This document shows positions 39,246 through 46,718 of a stretch of 47,042 nucleotides of DNA, in pieces (position 1 is the stretch's first letter; each line of letters opens with the position of its first letter). A program made the translations under genes and the position numbers. The notes under the pieces were generated by a model that saw only the letters and a program-made list of their open reading frames with translations, ran no database searches and had not been told where the DNA came from. The stretch comes from UBA699 sp050261915 (lineage in GTDB: Bacteria; Bacillota; Clostridia; Clostridiales; Clostridiaceae), in contig JBLNDT010000060.1 in the NCBI GenBank assembly GCA_050261915.1, forward strand, positions 1-47,042, given 5' to 3'.

Positions 39246-39561
39246 AGATTTAATTGAAAAACTTGAATTAGTTAGTTTAACTGGTGAAGTAGGGTTAGAT
39301 AGAGAAGTTGATGGTGGTTACACCGGAGATTTGCTAAGCTGGGTTATGTCACATGGTGCTAAAGGAAACACATGGATAACTGTACAGATACACCCAAATA
39401 TTGTAGCTGTAGCAGTACTGCTTGAATTTTCATGTATTATAATACCTGAAAATATAGCTGTTGAGCAATTGACTATTGAAAAGGCAATATCTGAGGGGAT
39501 TCCTGTCCTTCAATCCTCTGAAAACGCCTTTGAACTTTGCTCAAAAATAAAAAATTGTTAA
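39235..39561 (+). CDS. DRTGG-domain protein 2
   Basis: 108 residues. DRTGG-type domain with VGLDREVDGGYTGDLLSWVMSHG, WITVQIHPNIVAVAVLLEFSCIII and EGIPVLQSSENAFELC. Paralogue class of the gene at 37199 but of the second, DREVDGGY form. GTG 39226 lies in the AGGAGG ribosome site, so ATG 39235 (8 nt later) is the start, 11 nt inside the preceding gene. Probably a small ligand-binding partner of the hydrogenase-like protein. Confidence 0.8.
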   Translation: MKVKDLIEKLELVSLTGEVGLDREVDGGYTGDLLSWVMSHGAKGNTWITVQIHPNIVAVAVLLEFSCIIIPENIAVEQLTIEKAISEGIPVLQSSENAFELCSKIKNC

Positions 39562-39562
39562 A

Positions 39563-40270
39563 ATGAAAATATATACTGATTTTCACATTCATACAGCACT
39601 ATCACCTTGCGGAGACAATGACATGACTCCAAATAACATTGTAAATATGTCAAAAATTAAGGGTCTTGATGTTATTGCTATAACAGATCATAACAGCTGT
39701 GAAAATGTGCCTGCCTGTATTGAAGCTGGTAAAGAAATAGATCTTCTTGTTATACCGGGTATGGAGCTTCAAACAAGAGAAGATGTTCATGTGGTATGTC
39801 TTTTTCCTGATTTGGAGTCTGCTATGGAGTTTCAGGAATTGGTTTATTCAAAACTTCCTCCCCTTAAGAATAATGAAAATTTATTCGGTGAACAACTGGT
39901 GTTTGACAAGGAGGATAATGTGGTAAGCCATAATGAAAGACTGCTGCTTACCGCTTCAGATTTGACATTAAATGATGCATTTCAAAAAATAAATGAATTA
40001 AATGGTGCATTTATTCCAGCTCATATTGATAGAGACAATTTTGGAATCATTTATACTTTGGGGTTTATTCCAGAAAATTTAACAATGTCTACCTTGGAAT
40101 ATAGCTCTAAAGATAAGCTGAAAAAGCTATTAGCCTGCGGAATGGTAGGAAATAACTACAAATTCATCCATTCCTCAGATGCTCATTACCTTGAAAACAT
40201 TCTAGAGCAGGAAAACGAAATGGAAATAGATGAATTAAAAGTACGCAATATTATTAATAAATTAAAATAA
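39563..40270 (+). CDS. PHP-domain phosphoesterase
   Basis: 235 residues, PHP metal-dependent hydrolase. Metal ligands: YTDFHIHTALSPCG (HxH), AITDHNS, GMELQTRE with VHVVCLF, PAHIDRDNFG and C-terminal HSSDAHYLE. Related to TrpH-type phosphatases acting on nucleotides or phosphorylated small molecules. It follows the DRTGG gene by one base, so a nucleotide-signal processing role in the same pathway is plausible but unproven. Confidence 0.87.
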   Translation: MKIYTDFHIHTALSPCGDNDMTPNNIVNMSKIKGLDVIAITDHNSCENVPACIEAGKEIDLLVIPGMELQTREDVHVVCLFPDLESAMEFQELVYSKLPPLKNNENLFGEQLVFDKEDNVVSHNERLLLTASDLTLNDAFQKINELNGAFIPAHIDRDNFGIIYTLGFIPENLTMSTLEYSSKDKLKKLLACGMVGNNYKFIHSSDAHYLENILEQENEMEIDELKVRNIINKLK

Positions 40271-40294
40271 TATATAGCAAAATAGAAATTAATT

Positions 40295-40303
40295 TGTTAT
40301 AAT
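40295..40303 (+). promoter_or_regulatory. candidate promoter of the hydrogenase operon
   Basis: Extended -10 TGTTATAAT; -35 weak. It implies a ~135-nt leader that contains the Rex-like site. A second promoter closer to the gene cannot be excluded. Confidence 0.5.
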
Positions 40304-40394
40304 GAAAAAGGTAATAATTTATTAATTTCAAATTGTCGAAATATTACAAAGTTTAAAGAACACACAGCTTTAAACAGAGTAAATATTCGGAAAT

Positions 40395-40412
40395 TTGTTA
40401 AAAAATTAATAA
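40395..40412 (+). promoter_or_regulatory. Rex operator-like site
   Basis: TTGTTAA-AAAA-TTAATAA matches the Rex consensus TTGTTAAnnnnTTAACAA at all but one fixed position. Located 33 nt before the first gene of the hydrogenase operon. Rex is released by NADH, so the operon would be induced when NADH accumulates. Confidence 0.65.
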
Positions 40413-40444
40413 ATATTAATTTCGAATTGAAAGGAAGAGATGGT

Positions 40445-40942
40445 GTGGATAACGAAAAGAAATGTTGCTGTGGATGCAGCCAGGAAGACCCAAGATTAGT
40501 TGAACTTAAAGAAACTATCGAAAGTCACAAAGAAACAAAAGGAGCTTTAATACCTGTTCTTCACAAAGTTCAGACTTTGTACGGATATTTACCTGAAGAT
40601 ATTCTTCAGATGGTATCAGAAGGAATTAATGTTCCAATGACAGAAATTTACGGGGTAGCTTCTTTCTATTCAATATTCTCCTTAGAGCCAAAGGGAGAAC
40701 ACATAATAAGAGTATGTCTTGGAACTGCTTGCTATGTTAAAGGCGCACAGCTGATAATTGACGAAATAAGCAAAGAGCTTAATATTGAATGTGGTAAGAC
40801 TTCTGAAGATGGAAAATTCACATTAGAAGCTTGCAGATGCCTTGGTGCATGTGGACTAGCTCCAGTTATGACTATAGGTGAAAAGGTTTATGGACGACTT
40901 GTTCCAGAATCAATTCCAGATATTTTAAAAGAATATAAATAA
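40445..40942 (+). CDS. hydC: NuoE-like [2Fe-2S] subunit of bifurcating hydrogenase
   Basis: 165 residues, thioredoxin-like ferredoxin. Ligands CLGTACYVKG and CRCLGACGLAP (about residues 95-140). The N-terminus carries an extra CCCGC stretch. Helical part ALIPVLHKVQTLYGYLPEDIL is typical of NuoE/HydC. Part of the electron-bifurcating HydABC complex that couples NADH and ferredoxin oxidation to H2 formation. Start: GTG 40445 is 7 nt after AGGAAGAG; the frame is open from TTG 40427. Confidence 0.92.
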   Translation: MDNEKKCCCGCSQEDPRLVELKETIESHKETKGALIPVLHKVQTLYGYLPEDILQMVSEGINVPMTEIYGVASFYSIFSLEPKGEHIIRVCLGTACYVKGAQLIIDEISKELNIECGKTSEDGKFTLEACRCLGACGLAPVMTIGEKVYGRLVPESIPDILKEYK

Positions 40943-40954
40943 GGGTATACTGTT

Positions 40955-41500
40955 ATGAGAGAAATTTCTCTGCACTTGATAGATATAATACAAAATTCAA
41001 TAAGTGCAAATGCAACACTTATACAAGTTGGTATGGAAGCTAATACAGAAAAAGATTATATAAAAATAACCATAACTGACAACGGCTGTGGCATGGATGA
41101 AGAAACTCTTAAAAATGTAAAAGATCCTTTCGTGACATCGAGAAAAACTAGAAGAGTTGGACTGGGACTTTCGCTTTTTGAGGCAGCATGTAAACGGTGT
41201 GATGGATATTTAGAGGTTTATTCCGAAATAGGTAAGGGTACTGAAGTAATTGGATATATGAAATATAACCATATAGACCGGGAACCGCTAGGAAATATTC
41301 AAGATACTATAATGAGTGTTTTATTGTATGAAAATGTTGATGTTGTATACAAGCACAGTTTTAATGAAAATACTTTTGTGTTTGATAGCAGGGAAATAAA
41401 GGGAATAGTAGGGGAAGACTTAAACAATCCAGAGATATTAGACTGGATTCGAGGATATATTGCCGAAAATATTGAAAATATAGATGGAGGTGCCATTTAA
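40955..41500 (+). CDS. GHKL ATPase-domain protein in the hydrogenase operon
   Basis: 181 residues. Histidine-kinase-like ATPase domain without a phospho-acceptor part: N box LHLIDIIQNSISANAT, G1 DNGCGMD, F-box-like DPFVTSRKTRRVG, G2 VGLGLSLFEAAC. The C-terminal ~60 residues are specific (IDREPLGNIQDTIMSVLLYENVD). It lies inside the catalytic operon with its stop overlapping the next gene by one base. Regulatory or assembly role in hydrogenase function is inferred only. Confidence 0.85.
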   Translation: MREISLHLIDIIQNSISANATLIQVGMEANTEKDYIKITITDNGCGMDEETLKNVKDPFVTSRKTRRVGLGLSLFEAACKRCDGYLEVYSEIGKGTEVIGYMKYNHIDREPLGNIQDTIMSVLLYENVDVVYKHSFNENTFVFDSREIKGIVGEDLNNPEILDWIRGYIAENIENIDGGAI

Positions 41501-41901
41501 TGAAATCAATACAAGAATTAGAGGCTATTAGAAAGAAAACCATAGATAACGTTAATCAGAGAAAAGACAGAACAACTACAAGAATAGTTGTAGGAATGGC
41601 TACTTGCGGAATAGCTGCAGGAGCAAGACCGGTTTTACTCTCAATAATAGATGAAGTTAAAAAATTAGGACTTGGAGATGTATCTGTTGTACAGACAGGA
41701 TGTATCGGAGTTTGCAGACTTGAGCCTATCGTTGAAGTTATAAAACCAGGCGAAGAAAAAGTAACTTACATTAAAATGGATGCAGAAAAAGCTAAAAGAA
41801 TCGTTAATGAACATGTTGTTGGCGGAAAAGTAGTTGACGAATATGTTATGCATGTTGTTGACGGGAAAGTTGTTAATGACTTTACAGTTCAAAATGATTA
41901 A
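41500..41901 (+). CDS. thioredoxin-like [2Fe-2S] ferredoxin
   Basis: 133 residues. Ligands MATCGIAAGARPV and QTGCIGVCRLEPIVEV (C-x10-type and CxxxC), like the N-terminal domain of HydB/NuoF. Basic N-terminal helix. The C-terminal VVGGKVVDEYVMHVVDGKVVNDF repeats a short G-K-V-V-x-[DE] unit. Translationally coupled to the GHKL gene (TAATG). Likely an extra electron-transfer module of the hydrogenase. Confidence 0.88.
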   Translation: MKSIQELEAIRKKTIDNVNQRKDRTTTRIVVGMATCGIAAGARPVLLSIIDEVKKLGLGDVSVVQTGCIGVCRLEPIVEVIKPGEEKVTYIKMDAEKAKRIVNEHVVGGKVVDEYVMHVVDGKVVNDFTVQND

Positions 41902-41931
41902 TAAAAGTTGGAATTGATTGGAGGAAGGAAG

Positions 41932-43725
41932 ATGAAATTTTACCGTTCACAAGTGTTGGTATGCGGCGGAACAGGATGTACTTCATCTGGTTCAGGAGAT
42001 ATATTAGACAGATTAAAGAGCGAATTGGCAGCAAAAGGTTTAGTAGACGAAGTTGAAGTAATAAGAACTGGATGCTTCGGACTTTGCGAATTAGGTCCTA
42101 TAGTTATAGTTTATCCAGAAGGAGCTTTCTACAGCAATGTTACACCTGAAGATGTACCTGAATTAGTAGAAGAGCACTTATTAAAGGGAAGAATATTAAA
42201 GAGACTTGTATACCATGATGCAATCGAAGATGACAAGATAAAATCATTAAACAAAGTTGGATTCTATGCAAAACAGGAAAGAATAGCTCTAAGAAACTGC
42301 GGAGTTATCGATCCAGAAAACATAGATGAATATTTAGCATTTGATGGATATAAGGCATTAGAAAAAGTATTGACAACAATGGCTCCAGCTGATGTTATAA
42401 ATGAAATGAAGAAATCCGGCTTAAGAGGTAGAGGAGGCGGAGGATTCCCAACTGGTGTTAAATGGGAATTTGCTGCTAAACAGAACAATCCTCAGAAATA
42501 TATAATCTGTAATGCTGACGAAGGAGACCCAGGTGCATTCATGGACCGTTCAGTTCTTGAAGGAGACCCTCATTCAGTAATAGAAGCTATGGCAATAGGC
42601 GGCTATGCAATAGGAGCAAACAAAGGCTTCGTTTATGTTAGAGCTGAATACCCAATAGCTGTACAGAGACTTGAAGTTGCTATAGAGCAGGCTAAAGAAT
42701 ATGGATTACTTGGAGAAAATATATTTGGAACAGACTTCAGCTTTGATCTTGAAATCAGACTTGGAGCTGGTGCTTTCGTATGCGGTGAAGAAACTGCGTT
42801 GATTCACTCAATAGAAGGACACAGAGGTATGCCTACTCCAAAACCACCATTCCCTGCAGTAAGCGGATTATGGGAAAAACCAACAGTAATAAACAACGTT
42901 GAAACTTATGCAAACATCCCTCAGATAATTGTTAAGGGAGCAGACTGGTTCGCAAGCATAGGAACAGAAAAGAGCAAGGGAACAAAAGTATTTGCATTAG
43001 GCGGAAAAATCACTAATACTGGTCTTGTAGAAATCCCTATGGGAACTACATTAAGAGAAGTAATATATGAAATGGGCGGCGGAATACCAAAGAACAAGAA
43101 ATTCAAAGCTGTTCAGACAGGTGGACCTTCCGGCGGATGTATAACTGCTGAAAACCTTGATATTCCAATAGAATACGATTCACTAGTTGCTATCGGTTCC
43201 ATGATGGGATCAGGTGGTATGATAGTTATGGACGAAGACAACTGTATGGTTGACGTTGCTAGATTCTTCCTTGACTTTACAAGAGATGAATCCTGCGGAA
43301 AATGTACTCCATGTAGAGTTGGAACAAAGAGACTTCTTGAAATACTTGAAAAGATAACTGAAGGAAAAGGTACTTTAGAGGACTTAGACAAGCTTGAACA
43401 GCTTTCAAACGACATAAAGGCATCAGCACTTTGCGGACTTGGACAAACTGCTCCAAACCCAGTACTTTCAACTTTGAAATACTTCAGAGATGAATACATT
43501 GCCCATGTTGTTGACAAGAAATGTCCTGCTGGAGTATGTAAAGCATTGCTTCAGTACACTATTATGGATGATCCATGTAAGAAATGCGGAATATGTGCTA
43601 AGGCTTGTCCTGTAGGTGCAATAACTGGAAAAGTTAAAGAGAAATTCGTAATAGATCAGGATAAGTGCGTAAAATGCGGCGCTTGTATGGAAAAATGCCC
43701 ATTTAAAGCAATAGTTAAGAAATAA
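41932..43725 (+). CDS. hydB: NuoF-like flavoprotein subunit of bifurcating hydrogenase
   Basis: 597 residues: N-terminal [2Fe-2S] domain (CGGTGCTSSGS, CFGLCELGP), FMN/NADH domain with GRGGGGFPTGVKWEF (~165) and GAGAFVCGEETALI (~280), [4Fe-4S] set CGKCTPCRVGTKRLLEI with distal CGLG, and a C-terminal double [4Fe-4S] ferredoxin (CKKCGICAKACP, CVKCGACMEKCP). This is the HydB type that binds NADH and performs flavin bifurcation. TTG 41908 is upstream, but GGAGGAAGGA points to ATG 41932. Confidence 0.95.
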   Translation: MKFYRSQVLVCGGTGCTSSGSGDILDRLKSELAAKGLVDEVEVIRTGCFGLCELGPIVIVYPEGAFYSNVTPEDVPELVEEHLLKGRILKRLVYHDAIEDDKIKSLNKVGFYAKQERIALRNCGVIDPENIDEYLAFDGYKALEKVLTTMAPADVINEMKKSGLRGRGGGGFPTGVKWEFAAKQNNPQKYIICNADEGDPGAFMDRSVLEGDPHSVIEAMAIGGYAIGANKGFVYVRAEYPIAVQRLEVAIEQAKEYGLLGENIFGTDFSFDLEIRLGAGAFVCGEETALIHSIEGHRGMPTPKPPFPAVSGLWEKPTVINNVETYANIPQIIVKGADWFASIGTEKSKGTKVFALGGKITNTGLVEIPMGTTLREVIYEMGGGIPKNKKFKAVQTGGPSGGCITAENLDIPIEYDSLVAIGSMMGSGGMIVMDEDNCMVDVARFFLDFTRDESCGKCTPCRVGTKRLLEILEKITEGKGTLEDLDKLEQLSNDIKASALCGLGQTAPNPVLSTLKYFRDEYIAHVVDKKCPAGVCKALLQYTIMDDPCKKCGICAKACPVGAITGKVKEKFVIDQDKCVKCGACMEKCPFKAIVKK

Positions 43726-43746
43726 CTTAGACAAGGAGTGAAGGAA

Positions 43747-45486
43747 ATGGAAATGGTTAAATTAACTATAGATGGTTTGCAAGTTGAAGTTGCAAAGGGC
43801 ACCACTGTACTTGAAGCTGCTAGATTAGCAGGTATAGAAATACCAAGCCTTTGTTACTTAAAAGATGTTAATCACCCTGCAAACTGTAGAGTATGTGTTG
43901 TAGAAGTAGGTCCTAGATTAATAGCGTCATGTTCATTAATAGCTGAAGAAGGAATGGACATAAAAACTAACACTAAAAAAGTAAGAGATGCAAGAAAAAG
44001 TTCAGTTGAATTATTGCTCTCAAATCATAAAAGAGAATGTACTTCATGTATAAGAAGTGAAAGCTGCGAACTTCTTGGAATTTCAAAAGATCTTAACATC
44101 AGAGAACTTCAATATGAAGGTGAAAAGAATGTAGCACCTATTGATGATGCTTCATGGTCAGTAGTTAGAGATCCAGAAAAATGTATACTTTGCGGAAGAT
44201 GTATAAGCACTTGTTCAGATGTTCAGACAGTACATGCTATTGGATGGGCTGGAAGAGGATTTGACACAAGAGTTGCTCCTGCTTTCGACAAGAAATTAGT
44301 TGATTCAGTATGTATTAACTGTGGACAGTGTATAATGGCTTGCCCAGTAGGCGCATTATATGAAAAAGAAAGCGTTAAAGATGTATGGGCTGCTTTAAAT
44401 GATCCAGACAAAATGGTTATCGTTCAGACAGCTCCTGCAATCAGAGTTGGTATAGGTGAAGAATTTGGAATGCCTATAGGAACAAGAGCTACAGGAAAAA
44501 TGGCTGCTGCTCTTAGAAAATTAGGCTTTGACAAAGTATTCGACACTGACTTTGCAGCTGACTTAACAATAATGGAAGAAGGAACTGAATTATTGAAGAG
44601 ACTTGAAACAGGAAAGAACCTTCCAATAATGACTTCCTGCTGCCCAGGTTGGGTTAAGTTCTGTGAACACAACTATCCAGAAATGATAGACAACCTTTCA
44701 ACTTGTAAATCACCAAGTGAAATGGAAGGAGCTTTAGTAAAAGCTTACTATCATGATAAATTTGGAATAGATCCTAAGAAAATAGTTAACGTATCAATAA
44801 TGCCTTGTACTGCAAAGAAATTCTCATGTGACAGGGATGAAATGTGCGGAATAAACGATATTCCAGACGTTGATATAGTATTAACTACAAGAGAATTAGC
44901 AAGAATGATCAGAGAAGCTGGAATAGACTTCATGAACCTTGCTGATGAAGACTTCGATAATCCATTTGGAGAATCAACTGGTGCTGCTGTTATATTCGGA
45001 GCTACAGGCGGAGTTGCTGAAGCTGCATTAAGAACAATATTTGATTTAACTTCAGGAAAAGACAACGAAGAAGTAAATATAAATGTTGTTAGAGGAACTG
45101 CAGGAATTAAAGAAGCAACAGTTACTTTAGCAGACGGAAGAACAGTTAACGCTGTTATAGCTAACGGACTTGGAAATGCTAGAAAAGTTCTTGATGCACA
45201 GCTTAGCGGAGAAAAGAACTACCACTTCATAGAAATAATGGCTTGTGAAGGCGGATGTGTAACTGGAGGCGGACAGCCAATAGTTGATGCTAAGACTCGT
45301 GAAAAAGTTGATGTAAAAGCATTAAGAGCAAAAGCAATATACGATGAAGATGAAGCAAAGGTATTAAGAAAATCCCATAAGAATCCATACATCACTAAGA
45401 TATATGAAGAATACTTGGGAGAACCTAATGGACACAAGAGCCATGAATTACTTCACACAACTTATGTAAAAAGAGATAAATTCTAA
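43747..45486 (+). CDS. hydA: catalytic subunit of bifurcating [FeFe] hydrogenase
   Basis: 579 residues. N-terminal [2Fe-2S] (CYLKDVNHPANCRVC), His-Cys [4Fe-4S] (HKRECTSCIRSESC), double [4Fe-4S] (CILCGRCISTC, CINCGQCIMACP), then the H-cluster domain with intact TSCCPGWVKFCE, MPCTAKKFSCDR and MACEGGCVTGGGQP. All catalytic residues missing in the protein at 37995 are present here. Makes H2 from reduced ferredoxin and NADH with HydB/HydC. ATG 43747 follows AAGGAG by 9 nt; GTG 43738 and ATG 43753 are alternatives. Confidence 0.96.
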   Translation: MEMVKLTIDGLQVEVAKGTTVLEAARLAGIEIPSLCYLKDVNHPANCRVCVVEVGPRLIASCSLIAEEGMDIKTNTKKVRDARKSSVELLLSNHKRECTSCIRSESCELLGISKDLNIRELQYEGEKNVAPIDDASWSVVRDPEKCILCGRCISTCSDVQTVHAIGWAGRGFDTRVAPAFDKKLVDSVCINCGQCIMACPVGALYEKESVKDVWAALNDPDKMVIVQTAPAIRVGIGEEFGMPIGTRATGKMAAALRKLGFDKVFDTDFAADLTIMEEGTELLKRLETGKNLPIMTSCCPGWVKFCEHNYPEMIDNLSTCKSPSEMEGALVKAYYHDKFGIDPKKIVNVSIMPCTAKKFSCDRDEMCGINDIPDVDIVLTTRELARMIREAGIDFMNLADEDFDNPFGESTGAAVIFGATGGVAEAALRTIFDLTSGKDNEEVNINVVRGTAGIKEATVTLADGRTVNAVIANGLGNARKVLDAQLSGEKNYHFIEIMACEGGCVTGGGQPIVDAKTREKVDVKALRAKAIYDEDEAKVLRKSHKNPYITKIYEEYLGEPNGHKSHELLHTTYVKRDKF

Positions 45487-45489
45487 TAA

Positions 45490-45524
45490 AAAATGACTGC
45501 ACTATGTGCAGTCATTTTTATTAT
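45490..45524 (+). terminator. terminator of the hydrogenase operon
   Basis: Stem AAAATGACTGCA / TGCAGTCATTTT, loop CTATG, T-rich tail. Confidence 0.88.
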
Positions 45525-45531
45525 ATGTAGT

Positions 45532-45660
45532 TCAAATATACTTTTTTCCACTTACATAGTTCATGTAATAATTTGAAATCAATTCTGCACCTACAGCAGT
45601 TTCTTCCACATATGTAAATCCAAGTTTTATCAAGATAGACACAAATACTTCGGTATTCAT
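45532..45660 (-). CDS. 42-residue hypothetical protein
   Basis: Minus-strand ATG at 45660 has a strong GGAGG 8 nt upstream. The frame runs 42 codons to TGA at 45532-45534: MNTEVFVSILIKLGFTY, then VEETAVGAELISNYYMNYV and a basic end. No family recognised. It ends 8 nt from the hydrogenase terminator, which can act on it from the other side. The ribosome site is the main support. Confidence 0.55.
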   Translation of the reverse strand: MNTEVFVSILIKLGFTYVEETAVGAELISNYYMNYVSGKKYI

Positions 45661-45737
45661 GAAAATACCTCCAAAATATAAAATAAATAAATAAATTTTG
45701 TCAATAATATTATTATGAAATATTTTTGGAGGTAATT

Positions 45738-46484
45738 ATGTTTCTTGTATTTTTATTTGGTACAGTGATTGGAAGCTTTTTAAATGTTTGCATTTACAGG
45801 ATTCCAAAGGGAGAGTCAATTTTATTTCCTCCTTCTCATTGCACAAAATGCTTAAAGAAAATAAGTTTGAATAATCTTATACCAATAGTAAGCTATATGC
45901 TATTAAAAGGAAAAAGCAGCTGCTGCAGCAGTAAAATATCTATGAGATACCCTTTTATAGAAATGCTTGCAGGATTTTTGTTTGTTCTAACTTACTTCAC
46001 ATATGGGTTCGGAGTTTTATTTTTAAAATGGATATTTTTTATAAGCCTTATAATAGTGATAGGCTTTATCGATATGGACACAAATGATGTTTACCTTAAT
46101 TCAATAATTTTTGGAATTATAGGTGCAGTTGTTTTCATTATTGTTCAGCTTGTAATCCTAAATATTTCCAATTCAGTATACATTGACTGCCTCCTAGGGG
46201 GACTAGCAGGTTTTTCTATAATAGGAGCGATAATAATTTTAACTAATGGTATGGGATTTGGAGATGCTGAAATTTGTGCCATGGCAGGCTTATTCCTGGG
46301 TTTGGAAAAAACTGTGCTTATGGTAGTAATTTCATTTATTGCAGGTGGAATAGCTGGAGGGTACTTCATGCTTTCCAAGGAAAAAGGGAGGAAGGATAGC
46401 ATCCCATTTGCTCCTTTCATAGCATTCTCATCAATAATAACCATAATTTTTGGTAATAGCATATTACAATGGTATATATGGTAA
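45738..46484 (+). CDS. type IV prepilin peptidase-like protein (A24 family)
   Basis: 248 residues, about seven membrane segments. N-terminal GTVIGSFLNVCIYRIPKGESI, zinc-type pair HCTKC (~residues 34-38), and both catalytic aspartates, in GFIDMDTNDV and NGMGFGDAEICAMAG. The second CxxC of the cytoplasmic loop is degenerate (CCSSK in place of CxxCK), so the zinc site is incomplete, as in some Gram-positive members. It would cleave and methylate prepilin leaders, but no pilin genes lie within view. ATG 45738 has TGGAGGT upstream; TTG 45726 is not needed. Confidence 0.9.
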   Translation: MFLVFLFGTVIGSFLNVCIYRIPKGESILFPPSHCTKCLKKISLNNLIPIVSYMLLKGKSSCCSSKISMRYPFIEMLAGFLFVLTYFTYGFGVLFLKWIFFISLIIVIGFIDMDTNDVYLNSIIFGIIGAVVFIIVQLVILNISNSVYIDCLLGGLAGFSIIGAIIILTNGMGFGDAEICAMAGLFLGLEKTVLMVVISFIAGGIAGGYFMLSKEKGRKDSIPFAPFIAFSSIITIIFGNSILQWYIW

Positions 46485-46572
46485 AATTAATATTTATACA
46501 TTTAGACAAAAATATAACAAATACTACAGTAAAATGAAAACGTTGACAAAAGCATAGATTGCGAATAGTTTA

Positions 46573-46624
46573 TATAATCTGAAAATTAAATTAAGTTTGA
46601 AAATAAAATATTTTATGCATAAAA
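46573..46624 (+). promoter_or_regulatory. putative CodY box and palindrome upstream of the permease
   Basis: TATAATCTGAAAATT (46573-46587) matches 12 of 15 positions of the CodY consensus AATTTTCWGAAAATT and contains a -10-like TATAAT. A perfect palindrome TTTTATGCATAAAA lies at 46611-46624. TTGACA at 46543-46548 is 24 nt from that TATAAT, too far for a standard pair. Tentative. Confidence 0.35.
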
Positions 46625-46718
46625 CAATAAATATGATCAAAATATATTGAATAATATTGCGAAACATGTTAATATTTTATCGGAATCAATTTATACTTTT
46701 TTAGGAGGAAATTTAATT

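Noticed and set aside
46485..46718. Standard promoter pairing TTGACA (46543) with TATAAT (46573)
   Set aside because: The spacer is 24 nt, well outside the usual 16-18 nt.
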